NCBI GenBank assembly: GCA_913060665.1
Contig: CAJXUY010000002.1
Span: 1 to 64,000, forward strand
DNA from: an uncultured Oleiphilaceae bacterium
GTDB lineage: Bacteria; Pseudomonadota; Gammaproteobacteria; Pseudomonadales; Oleiphilaceae
Length of the DNA: 64,000 nt
Reading direction: 5' to 3'
The translations under genes and the position numbers were made by a program. Of this stretch, positions 19,488-30,584 are shown one piece after another. The notes under the pieces are model-generated. The model saw nothing but the letters and a program-made list of their open reading frames with translations, was not told where the DNA came from and did no database searches. How positions within the stretch are numbered: the first letter of the stretch is position 1; each line of letters begins with the position of its first letter.

Positions 19488-20423
19488 TTACTGATGCAGC
19501 TCATCCACTACTGTCATCACCCGTTCGGCCAATTCATCAGGGCTAAACTTCGCCATAAAGTCATCCGCACCGACCTTTTCAACCATCGCTTTATTGAATA
19601 CGCCACTCAACGAGGTATGCAGCATAATATATAGTGGAGCAAGTCTTGGGTCTGCCTTACAGTTGGTCGTTAGCGTATAACCATCCATTTCGGGCATTTC
19701 AACATCAGAGATCATCAAAGCAAGGTGTTCGGTAATATTAACGCCGGCATCAGCCTGCTCTTGCAAATATGTTAACGCCTGACGCCCATCATTTTTTGTA
19801 ACGACTTCAAAACCTACCGCCTGTAAACAGTTTTGAATCTGTTTACGGGCCACAAGCGAATCATCAACTACTAACACGCGAAAACGTTGGGCTTTTTCCG
19901 TTTGTGCTTCAGTGATGATGCCTTCCGTCACGGTATCTTCAACAGGAGACACCTCGGCCAGAATTTTTTCTACATCAATGATTTCAACCAACTTATCATC
20001 AAGCTGTGTAACCGCTGTGAGGTAGTTTTCCTTACCCGCCCCTTTTGGAGGTGGGTGAATCTCCCCCCAATTAAGGTTAACAATACGCTCCACACCACCG
20101 ACCAAAAAACCCTGAGTTTTTCTGTTGTACTCGGTAATAATGACAAAACTACTATTAATCTTATCTTCTGGTATGGCAGCTTGGCCGGTCGCCATACCCA
20201 TATCCATGATGGGAATAGTACCGCCACGAATATGCGCAACACCTCTAACTACGGGGTTACGCTTCGGCATCATAGTGAGCTTTGGGCACTGCAACACCTC
20301 TTTAACCTTAAATACATTGATGCCATATACCTGTTCGCCACGCAATCGAAATAACAGCAACTCTAATCGATTCTCGCCAACCAGCTGAGTTCTCTGGTTG
20401 ACACTATCCATAACACCAGCCAT
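19488..20423 (-). CDS. cheV: CheV (CheW domain plus receiver)
   Basis: CheW-like N-terminus plus VLVVDDSLVARKQIQN / MISDVEMPEMDGYTL receiver. Confidence 0.93.
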   Translation of the reverse strand: MAGVMDSVNQRTQLVGENRLELLLFRLRGEQVYGINVFKVKEVLQCPKLTMMPKRNPVVRGVAHIRGGTIPIMDMGMATGQAAIPEDKINSSFVIITEYNRKTQGFLVGGVERIVNLNWGEIHPPPKGAGKENYLTAVTQLDDKLVEIIDVEKILAEVSPVEDTVTEGIITEAQTEKAQRFRVLVVDDSLVARKQIQNCLQAVGFEVVTKNDGRQALTYLQEQADAGVNITEHLALMISDVEMPEMDGYTLTTNCKADPRLAPLYIMLHTSLSGVFNKAMVEKVGADDFMAKFSPDELAERVMTVVDELHQ

Positions 20424-20534
20424 AGGTGTATCCCCTGCACTTTTTCTGAATTCTAAATAAAAACGAACCGCTACTACCCGTTAATGCTGAATTATAGACT
20501 TTTCATTACGCATAACGACCACAAATTACCTTAT

Positions 20535-20550
20535 CGGCACAATGTTTGCT
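20535..20550 (+). promoter_or_regulatory. Predicted sigma-54 promoter for flgA
   Basis: CGGCAC-AATGT-TTGCT: GG and GC elements separated by 10 bp. Confidence 0.6.
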
Positions 20551-20596
20551 TAATTTACAAGCAATTCCACTGGATACAACAAATGGAGCCAATGTG

Positions 20597-21364
20597 CCTT
20601 GTTTTGACAACCATAGCGTTAATAAATACTGCTTACTTCTCATTAGCATAGGTCATATTTTAAAAGTTCGCAGAGCTATTTTAGTTCTATCGTTACTTTT
20701 CATGGCTACACCCAGCGTCGCATCGTCGTTTAGTGAGTGGGCATCCCTACAAGCAGAGCAGTTCTTAGAAGACTATAGTGAAAAAATTGCGGCGGACAAA
20801 GGTTACCGTTCTGATTATAAAATCGGCAATATCGATCCTCGACTGAACTTAACCATTTGCAAGACCCCTCTCACAATTGAGTTCCAAAGCAATCCGTTAG
20901 ACCGTAATAAAAACACCCTAAAAGTAGTCTGCAACGACCAAAAACGCTGGTCCATTTTTATCGGAGCTAAAATAGATATTTTTAACAACGTTTGGGTCGC
21001 AAGCCAAACGTTGCCAAGAGGGTATAGAGTCAAAAACTCAGATCTTGAGCGTGCTGAAATTCAAGTTAACCAGTCGCGACAAGGCTACTTTGTAAAGCCG
21101 AATAATATAGTCGGCATGCTTCTACGACGGACCATTCAAGCTGGGGATGTATTTTACCCTGGGTTACTGTTGCCACCTAAAGTTGTTGCGCGTGGCGATA
21201 CCGTTGTTATTAGCGCGCTGTCAGATACAATTTCTGTGCAGATGATCGGAACAGCGTTAAGCGACGGGAAGCTAGGGCAGCAAATATCAGTAAGAAACAA
21301 AAAGTCCGACCGAATTGTGCGAGCAACCATCGTATCGAAAGGAAAAGTTACCGTTCCTATGTAA
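20597..21364 (+). CDS. flgA: Flagellar basal body P-ring formation chaperone FlgA (start revised to GTG 20597)
   Basis: LPRGYRVKNSDLERAEI...VGMLLRRTIQAGDVF...; the track's TTG start (20546) lies inside the sigma-54 motif; GTG 20597 follows GGAG. Confidence 0.85.
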   Translation, partial: PCFDNHSVNKYCLLLISIGHILKVRRAILVLSLLFMATPSVASSFSEWASLQAEQFLEDYSEKIAADKGYRSDYKIGNIDPRLNLTICKTPLTIEFQSNPLDRNKNTLKVVCNDQKRWSIFIGAKIDIFNNVWVASQTLPRGYRVKNSDLERAEIQVNQSRQGYFVKPNNIVGMLLRRTIQAGDVFYPGLLLPPKVVARGDTVVISALSDTISVQMIGTALSDGKLGQQISVRNKKSDRIVRATIVSKGKVTVPM

Positions 21365-21467
21365 CATTAAAACCTTCTGGATAAGGAATTAAAAGTACAC
21401 CTAGCAGAAGCTATGCTAGAAACAAGGTTATTTATAATGACCCTGAAAATAAAATACCTTTTATTGT

Positions 21468-21494
21468 TAAAGTTTTTTAAAATTGGGTCGATAA
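21468..21494 (+). promoter_or_regulatory. Predicted sigma-28 (FliA) promoter for flgM
   Basis: TAAAGTTT-N11-GTCGATAA; one mismatch to TAAAGTTT-N11-GCCGATAA. Confidence 0.8.
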
Positions 21495-21529
21495 GTAAAG
21501 CAGAGTCTATAAATTAAAGGTTTACGATC

Positions 21530-21853
21530 ATGGCAATTGATATGAACGGCATCAACCCGAACCAACCGGGCGGCTCCAGAAGCCGGACGGTAGAGGCCCA
21601 AGAGCCTCGACAAAAAATTGACAGCTCAGGGTCTGAAAAGCACGAAGCGCCAAAAGAAAAGCGCGGGGAGAGCGTTAGCTTTAGCGGTAAGGCTAAAGAT
21701 TTCCAACAAATTGAAGCTAACTTAAAGGAATTGCCTGAAGTTGACTCCGATAAGGTAGCAAAAATACGCGCAGCGTTAGAAGATGGTAGTTATAACGTTT
21801 CTTCTGAAAATGTGGCTCAGAAAATGCTTGATATGGAGAAATACATTTTCTAA
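21530..21853 (+). CDS. flgM: Anti-sigma-28 factor FlgM
   Basis: Small ORF with FSGKAKDFQQIEANLKELPEVDSDKVAKIRAALEDGSYNVSSENVAQKMLDME. Confidence 0.92.
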   Translation: MAIDMNGINPNQPGGSRSRTVEAQEPRQKIDSSGSEKHEAPKEKRGESVSFSGKAKDFQQIEANLKELPEVDSDKVAKIRAALEDGSYNVSSENVAQKMLDMEKYIF

Positions 21854-21864
21854 GAGTAAAGGTT

Positions 21865-22338
21865 ATGCCACTTGCAATTGATAGACTCAAAACTCTGCTA
21901 CAAGAAGATATACAAGACCTCACCAGACTAAGTGAAATACTAAATAAAGAGCGTACAGCCCTTAAAGAGCGCTCTAACGCCTCTATTCAGGCGCTAGCCA
22001 GTGAAAAATCAACCTGCATTAAAACCATAGAGTATAGAGCCAAAGAGAAGGCTAAGTTATTCGTTGATGCCGGTCACCCAATCAAAAAGGGTGAGTTTGA
22101 AAAAATAATATCAGAAATACCAGATTCATCACTTCAATCACTCTGGCGAAAAGTTAACATTGGATTACGGTTCTGCCAGGATCAAAACACGGTTAATGGT
22201 AAAGTTGTTAGCCACTCGCTAAAGCGCGTTAATAAGCTAATGGACATTGTAAGAGGTCAGCATAACAAACCAAACTTATATGGGGCATCTGGTAAAGAGA
22301 GCTCTATTGGCGGCCTTAACTCCATAGCTAAAGCCTGA
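21865..22338 (+). CDS. flgN: FlgN-family flagellar chaperone
   Basis: Helical ORF directly after flgM. Confidence 0.85.
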   Translation: MPLAIDRLKTLLQEDIQDLTRLSEILNKERTALKERSNASIQALASEKSTCIKTIEYRAKEKAKLFVDAGHPIKKGEFEKIISEIPDSSLQSLWRKVNIGLRFCQDQNTVNGKVVSHSLKRVNKLMDIVRGQHNKPNLYGASGKESSIGGLNSIAKA

Positions 22339-22429
22339 TCAGGTTAAGGATCAGGCCCTATGGGCAACCGAAGAGGGTGGGAAATAAAATTAACGTTACA
22401 CTGCAGGTAAAAAGGCGAACAAACAACCT

Positions 22430-23164
22430 TTATCGTACCGTAATAGTTACATGCGACCCTTCAGAGAAGTTAATATCATTCATATACACACTACCAAATG
22501 ATGGACTGGTAGGTCCCGCGCCTGCTACCCGAATATTCTCTAAGCTTATCTTGTCAATATGAGTGGGCAGCGCTAACTTCATCTTTCCTGGTTCCAGTAT
22601 TTCAAAGCCTGGTTTATTACTATCGTATACAACACCTTCTACCGTTGAATCCCAGGCTAACGCGTTGGTGACGGGTATGAATACGTTGGTCAGATTCTTT
22701 AAAACCTTTACAGAGTCTGGATTTTCTTCATCATTAACCATCTGCATCAAGCCCTGAATATCTTCAGTAAGACCTTGAGCCGATACTCCCGCCAGCGAAT
22801 CATCATCAAGTGATTTTAAGCCTGATTTAGATTTAAATGCGTTAACTTGTTCGGCTGCTGTAGCATCCGTACTGGCATTACTGGCTTGAGTCGTCGCGGC
22901 GAATGCAATAGCAGGTTGTAAGGGGGTCACCACCATTGCGACAAACGCGGCGGTATAACGGTATCTCTTTTGATGCTTGAGCGTTCTTTCCAGGTCTTTC
23001 TCTGAGATCAACCCCTGACAAACAAGAACTTCACCTAGCTTTTGACCTGATGAGCGTTGAAGGGCTAGCGCACCATCTAATTGCTGCTCACTAATGTATC
23101 CGCGATTTACGAGTAATCGCCCAAGACGGGACTTGTCTAGTTGTTTTGTTTTTGTAGCTATCAT
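22430..23164 (-). CDS. MshEN-motif protein with internal signal/TM segment and exported C-terminal domain
   Basis: RLGRLLVNRGYISEQQLDGALALQ-RSSGQ-KLGEVLVCQGLISEKDLERTLKHQ, then YRYTAAFVAMVVTPLQPAIAFA, then LDDDSLAGVSAQGL. Start taken at internal ATG 23164; track start is 23212. Confidence 0.75.
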   Translation of the reverse strand: MIATKTKQLDKSRLGRLLVNRGYISEQQLDGALALQRSSGQKLGEVLVCQGLISEKDLERTLKHQKRYRYTAAFVAMVVTPLQPAIAFAATTQASNASTDATAAEQVNAFKSKSGLKSLDDDSLAGVSAQGLTEDIQGLMQMVNDEENPDSVKVLKNLTNVFIPVTNALAWDSTVEGVVYDSNKPGFEILEPGKMKLALPTHIDKISLENIRVAGAGPTSPSFGSVYMNDINFSEGSHVTITVR

Positions 23165-23515
23165 ATCCCCGACCTCTATTTTTATGTTTTTGAGTAAATA
23201 TTGATCCCACAAGAATAATGGTACGAATTGGATGATTTGTATACTGGATAATCTTATCGATTAGTTAAGAAATGTAAGTTCGGTTACCAGTTTGATACAG
23301 CCCCCCCATGCCCCATCAAAATAGACTAACTATCTGAATTGATTGCTGCTCACTTATCCCAAATAAGGCGCAATCTATAAAAGATCTGTTAAAATGTTTA
23401 GACGGTGCACTTTGCGAGTCTAAACGTTAAGAAAAGAACTGCATTTCAATCGGTAAATACAGTAATCTAAAGCAATCATAAACCCAAACAACAAACCAAA
23501 CTAAGGATATTTTAG

Positions 23516-24106
23516 ATGCGTAGCTACATGTCATTTATTAAACCAATTTTACTCTGTCTATCCCTTATATTGAGCGCCAATGCTCTCGCAGCTGCTAACA
23601 CCTCAGCAACAACTGATGTGAAAGTGCTAATCGAAACCAATTACGGAAATATTACGGTCAAACTAAACCCCGAAAAAGCACCCATCACCGTGAAGAATTT
23701 CTTATATTATGTTGAAAGTAGCTTTTACACTAAAACCATATTCCACCGTGTCATCCCAGGGTTCATGATTCAAGGCGGTGGTTTCACCAAAAGCATGGAT
23801 AAACTGCCTACCGAAGCGCCGATCAGAAACGAAGCGTCTAACGGGCTACACAATAATCGCGGTACCATTGCAATGGCTAGAACGAATAATCCACACTCGG
23901 CAACGTCTCAGTTTTTTATCAACGTCGCCAATAACAACTTCCTAGACTACAGCTCTCAAAGTATGGGCTATGCAAGCTTTGGTAAGGTAGTTGAAGGTAT
24001 GGATGTAGTCGATAAAATAGAGCACGTTAGAACAACTAAACGTAACATGCATGCCAATATTCCAGTCGACCCCATCGTCATCAAAAAAATGTCGGTCGTC
24101 AAATAG
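23516..24106 (+). CDS. Periplasmic cyclophilin-type peptidyl-prolyl isomerase
   Basis: Signal peptide; FHRVIPGFMIQGGGF, NRGTIAMART, SATSQFFINVANNNFLDY. Confidence 0.95.
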   Translation: MRSYMSFIKPILLCLSLILSANALAAANTSATTDVKVLIETNYGNITVKLNPEKAPITVKNFLYYVESSFYTKTIFHRVIPGFMIQGGGFTKSMDKLPTEAPIRNEASNGLHNNRGTIAMARTNNPHSATSQFFINVANNNFLDYSSQSMGYASFGKVVEGMDVVDKIEHVRTTKRNMHANIPVDPIVIKKMSVVK

Positions 24107-24164
24107 GCAGATCACGATTCAAGCTATTAGATTAAGCGCCTTCTATCATTAAAGAGTTCCCATT

Positions 24165-26186
24165 TTGCAATTACCTGCGGTACCTACAGCCGACCTCATC
24201 TGGGATGAAGTCGGCCACCCGATTTCAAAGCAGCATAATGACGTTTATTACTCTCGTGAAAACGGTATTGAAGAGACTCAATATGTATTTCTCGACAATA
24301 ATAATATTGGCCAACGATTTCAAGAGACCGATAAACGCTCACTCTTAACCGTTGCTGAAATTGGGTTTGGCACCGGACTGAACTTTTTATGCTGTTGGCT
24401 TGAATGGCACAAAAGAAAAAAAAATAGAGGCGTCGTCCCTCTCCACTTTATCTCAGTAGAGAATGCACCTCTTCTCGCCTCTGATTTGACCAAAGCCTTA
24501 GCCAACTGGCCTTCGCTACGCCATTTGAGTGAGCAACTGGTTGAGCAATACCCACTGGCGGTAAAAGGCTGTCATCGGTTGGTGTTTGAGCAAGGTCTAG
24601 TGACACTCACGCTTTACATAGGCGATGCTGAAGAACAATTTAGTCGTGCATTGTTTCTCGCCGATGCTTGGTTTTTAGATGGGTTCGCACCTCACAAAAG
24701 CCGTGAAATGTGGAGCCGCACGTTATTCAATATAATTGGCCAACATAGCGCTAAAGACGCTACCTTTAGTACCTTCAGCATAGCAGGCGTCATAAGGCGT
24801 GGTATGCAACAGGCTGGTTTTAACGTCATCAAAGTGCCTGGGTTTGGTCGTAAAAAAGAGATGCAGGCCGGACAGTTTGCCGCGAACACTAACACGAGTA
24901 TTAATCAACAGTTAGGTTTGCCTTGGCTTAAAGGTAGCTTAGGCACCCCTCTAAACTTATCCCCTTGTAATTATGACGTAACTATCATTGGTGCCGGGCT
25001 CGCAGGTGCTACAACGGCTACAGCACTCGCGGCAAGAGGGCTTAAGGTTCTGGTCTTAGACAAGCAAGCCGAGCCAGGCGAAGGTGGCTCTGGTAACCCG
25101 CAAGGGGCACTCTATAATAAATTTTCATCCGACTTTAATGTTCAAACAGAATACGCACTCAGCAATTTACTATTTAGCCAGAGCTACTATCACCGAACTC
25201 AACAGCAGTCTGAGTCACAATTTTGGAATAACTGCGGGTTAATACAAGTGGCCTGGAACGATAAAGAAGCCAAAAAACAAGCCGATTTTTTAAGTAAAAA
25301 TAAATACCCACAAAGCCTTCTCGACCCGCTAAATGCAGCGCAAGCAACTGCCGTTTCAGGTGTACCGTTAAGTCATGGAGGGCTGTACTTTCGACGCTCT
25401 GGCTGGGTTGCTCCCAAAAAACTATGTACGGTACTACTTAATGATAATGATATCGAAACACGCTACAACACTCATATAAAAACGTTCACGCAAAATAATG
25501 ATTCACAGATTTGGTCGATAGTTGACATCCACAATCAACTGATAGCCACTAGTCGCAATATCGTTGTGTGCTCAGCATCTGATAGCAAATTATTCAAACA
25601 GCTCGGTCATCTAAAAATTAAGCCCATAAGGGGTCAAGTCTCTATTGTATGCTCAACAACTGAATACCCTTTAAAAACTGTATTGTGCGGCGAGGGTTAT
25701 ATAAGCCCAAAAGATAATAATAAGTTCTGTTTTGGCGCTACATTCGACCTTAAAAACAACCATTGTGACGAGTTAAAGGAAGACCACTCAAAAAATATAG
25801 ACCAGTTAACCCAATGGCTTCAGTCAGCAAAGCCGCTATTATCGAGCTCTCAGATTAGAACACTTGAAGGTCGAGCGTCCCAACGATGTACATCTCCAGA
25901 TTACGTACCGATCATAGGTAAAGCCCCCGATATCCAGGAACAAATCAATCGTTTCTCAAAGTTAAGAAACGATGCGAAAGCAAAATTTGACGTACCAGGT
26001 GCCTATCATGAGGGGTTATTCGTTAATATTGCTCATGGCTCAAAAGGGTTATCGTCCTGTCCACTAGCGGCAGAATTTATTGCCAGTCAAATATGTAATG
26101 AGCCTTCGCCTGTTTCAGCTGATGTCGTAAACGCTATCAGCCCTTCAAGGTTTATCATACGAGATTTGATAAGGCGTAAACTATAA
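24165..26186 (+). CDS. mnmC: Bifunctional tRNA mnm5s2U methyltransferase/oxidoreductase MnmC (TTG start)
   Basis: EIGFGTGLNF, WFLDGFAPHKSREMWS, then IIGAGLAGATTATALAARG FAD domain. Confidence 0.95.
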   Translation: MQLPAVPTADLIWDEVGHPISKQHNDVYYSRENGIEETQYVFLDNNNIGQRFQETDKRSLLTVAEIGFGTGLNFLCCWLEWHKRKKNRGVVPLHFISVENAPLLASDLTKALANWPSLRHLSEQLVEQYPLAVKGCHRLVFEQGLVTLTLYIGDAEEQFSRALFLADAWFLDGFAPHKSREMWSRTLFNIIGQHSAKDATFSTFSIAGVIRRGMQQAGFNVIKVPGFGRKKEMQAGQFAANTNTSINQQLGLPWLKGSLGTPLNLSPCNYDVTIIGAGLAGATTATALAARGLKVLVLDKQAEPGEGGSGNPQGALYNKFSSDFNVQTEYALSNLLFSQSYYHRTQQQSESQFWNNCGLIQVAWNDKEAKKQADFLSKNKYPQSLLDPLNAAQATAVSGVPLSHGGLYFRRSGWVAPKKLCTVLLNDNDIETRYNTHIKTFTQNNDSQIWSIVDIHNQLIATSRNIVVCSASDSKLFKQLGHLKIKPIRGQVSIVCSTTEYPLKTVLCGEGYISPKDNNKFCFGATFDLKNNHCDELKEDHSKNIDQLTQWLQSAKPLLSSSQIRTLEGRASQRCTSPDYVPIIGKAPDIQEQINRFSKLRNDAKAKFDVPGAYHEGLFVNIAHGSKGLSSCPLAAEFIASQICNEPSPVSADVVNAISPSRFIIRDLIRRKL

Positions 26187-26191
26187 ATGTA

Positions 26192-27064
26192 TTAACGCCC
26201 CTGCTTAATGTCAGACAACATTCCCTTTAGCTCTGCGATTTCGCCTCGTAAAGACCTTACTTCAGAGTGTAGATCGGCTTCGATATGGTTCTGCGCTTGC
26301 TGCATCGCTTCTCTGGTTTCCTTTGCTTCCTGTTCACTAAACGTTTGCATTGCATTAACAATGATCGCAATAAACAAATTCAACATGGTGAAGGTGGCTA
26401 TTAGGATAAAGGGTACGAAAAACAGCCACGCATAAGGGTGTGTCTCCATCACGGGGCGAGCGACTCCCATCGACCAACTTTCTAACGTCATAACCTGAAA
26501 CAGCGTATACAGCGAGTCCCCCAGCGTGCCGAAGAACGCAGGATGATCTACCGAAAAAAGGTTAGTTGCGATAACGGCGAACACATAGTAGATCAAGAGC
26601 AGCACCATTGCGATTGATGTCAGGCCTGGAATAGCGCCGACCAGAGCCCCGACAACACGTCTCATCGACGGTACGATTGTTAAAATCCTTAGCACCCGAA
26701 GCACACGCAAAGACCGAAGTACTGCGAACTGACCTGAAACCGGTATCAGTGCAATTGCAACCACGCAGAAGTCAAACAATGACCAGGAATCACGAAAGAA
26801 ATCGCCCCGGTAAACATAGATGCGCGCTATGATTTCCAGAACAAAGATTGCGAGTAATACCTTGTCGACTAGAAGAAGGACACCACCTATGCTCGCCATC
26901 ACAGATGCACTCGTCTCAGCTCCTAGAATAATCGCATTGATAATGATTAAAGCGAGTATAGTGTTTTGAAATACATTGGTTTCAATTACAGTACATAACT
27001 TATTCTTGAAAGAAGCACTTGAAGAGAACGGCGCTCGCTTGCTAGCTTTGGGTTGAATTTCCAT
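26192..27064 (-). CDS. Voltage-gated ion channel, BacNav type
   Basis: S4-like RSLRVLRVLRILTIVPSMRR, filter TLESWSM, C-terminal coiled coil. Confidence 0.92.
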   Translation of the reverse strand: MEIQPKASKRAPFSSSASFKNKLCTVIETNVFQNTILALIIINAIILGAETSASVMASIGGVLLLVDKVLLAIFVLEIIARIYVYRGDFFRDSWSLFDFCVVAIALIPVSGQFAVLRSLRVLRVLRILTIVPSMRRVVGALVGAIPGLTSIAMVLLLIYYVFAVIATNLFSVDHPAFFGTLGDSLYTLFQVMTLESWSMGVARPVMETHPYAWLFFVPFILIATFTMLNLFIAIIVNAMQTFSEQEAKETREAMQQAQNHIEADLHSEVRSLRGEIAELKGMLSDIKQGR

Positions 27065-27160
27065 CGGTACTCTCTGAAGAAAAAGGCGGATTACAAACTA
27101 GTTTACAATAGAGTTATGGGGTACGTTTGCGCACCATTGAAGGCCGATAAGTATAAACAC

Positions 27161-29191
<2,031 letters not shown>

Positions 29192-29242
29192 TCATAAAGC
29201 TAGTAGTGGGGGTAAGAAGTGATTTTGTTAACAGCAGATAAA

Positions 29243-29273
29243 TAAAAAGCGAAGTAAATGCTTCGCTTTTATT
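29243..29273 (-). terminator. Rho-independent terminator downstream of zipA
   Basis: Perfect 10-bp stem aaaagcgaag/cttcgctttt with U-rich 3' side on minus strand. Confidence 0.75.
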
Positions 29274-29302
29274 GCATTACGCATTCCCTAACTAAGGCTA
29301 GG

Positions 29303-30358
29303 TTAGCATTTAGCAGCTAGCTGCCGACGTTCAAAATCACGAATACGCTGACGGCAATGCTCTAAGGTTTGGGGGGTCATGTCACTTCTTCGTTCATCTT
29401 TCATTTCACCCGACAGGTTTCTAACCACACATTGAGCGGTTTCAACCATATAATCGAATGCCCTCATATTGTCGTCAGGTCCAGGAAGGCTCATGAAAAA
29501 AGAGATACCCGGTGTCGCTAAGCTATCTAACTGCTCTTTGGGGAAATAACCTGGCTCAACAGCATTTGCAACACTAAATTGAACAGGGCTATCTATGGTA
29601 TTTTCATGCCGATGAAAAATCGACATATCTCCATGCTCAACACCACAGGCTTCGAGTAATGTTTTTAACTCTTGGCCATTGAAGCCTTCCGAAGTTTTGC
29701 ACATCACATTCAGGATGATCACTTCTTGGGCTGGTTTTGGTGGAGTATCGGAAACCTTACGTTTTGACTTTGGCTTAGCTTTAGTAGGCTTAGCTTTGGA
29801 GCTAGATGCTTTAAGCCCTTCGCCAAAGGTCATTTTTGATTTTGGTTTCCTATCATCAGCACTCACCCGACCATTTGGGTTTTCGGATTTAGTCGCACGT
29901 ATCTCGCCTGTATCATTCGATATCGCATGGTCTGGCAACACATCTACAGGTTCACCTGAAACCGGAGCCTCACGAGTAACAACTCTAGCGGTAGATAGAT
30001 TTTCATCATCTAATGAAGTATTCTCAAAGCTGCTCATTTCTATCGATGGCTCAACTCTGGCCTTAGTAGCCACTACATTCGCAGGTTCAACTTCACTCAC
30101 AGTAGTCTCACTACTGTGCTTTTCTACACTAGCGCCACCCGCCAAACGAGCACCGCCGTTAGGAAGCTCAGGGTTAAAGCCTTCGTCCAGCGGGGTATTC
30201 TCAATTCCCCCCCCCATACCAAGCGATATCTCCATTGAGTCGCGCCTGGCACGCCTCATTCGACGAACCCCGTCTATTACTATTCCTGCGATCACTACAC
30301 CGCCCAAAACTACTAACCATTCTCGTAAATTCATATCCATTTTCTTACTTATAACCAT
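29303..30358 (-). CDS. zipA: Cell division protein ZipA
   Basis: N-terminal anchor MDMNLREWLVVLGGVVIAGIVIDGVRRMR, linker, C-terminal FtsZ-binding domain; smc-zipA-ligA order. Confidence 0.92.
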   Translation of the reverse strand: MVISKKMDMNLREWLVVLGGVVIAGIVIDGVRRMRRARRDSMEISLGMGGGIENTPLDEGFNPELPNGGARLAGGASVEKHSSETTVSEVEPANVVATKARVEPSIEMSSFENTSLDDENLSTARVVTREAPVSGEPVDVLPDHAISNDTGEIRATKSENPNGRVSADDRKPKSKMTFGEGLKASSSKAKPTKAKPKSKRKVSDTPPKPAQEVIILNVMCKTSEGFNGQELKTLLEACGVEHGDMSIFHRHENTIDSPVQFSVANAVEPGYFPKEQLDSLATPGISFFMSLPGPDDNMRAFDYMVETAQCVVRNLSGEMKDERRSDMTPQTLEHCRQRIRDFERRQLAAKC

Positions 30359-30584
30359 GTCGATGTTTGTAGATTCGACTAATACCCAGCTAACAAAACG
30401 TTAATGCACTGCTACCGGTTATTCTTACAAACATATTAATAACGATCTCTAAACGCTAGATTAACAAAAAATTACCTTTAAAAGCTAATTGTAACGGTAG
30501 GCTGAACATTTCTGAATAGTAATTGGCAATATACCCCCACTTTTTTAACCTAAAAATGCTACTAATGGGTTATATTAGGCAAAA

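Noticed and set aside
23230-23280. Possible sigma-28 promoter for the MshEN protein (ttatcgat... on the minus strand)
   Set aside because: The -35 half does not match at the required spacing.
29679-30404. 241-aa + strand ORF antisense to zipA
   Set aside because: Shadow ORF of zipA with low-complexity composition; zipA and its terminator explain the locus.
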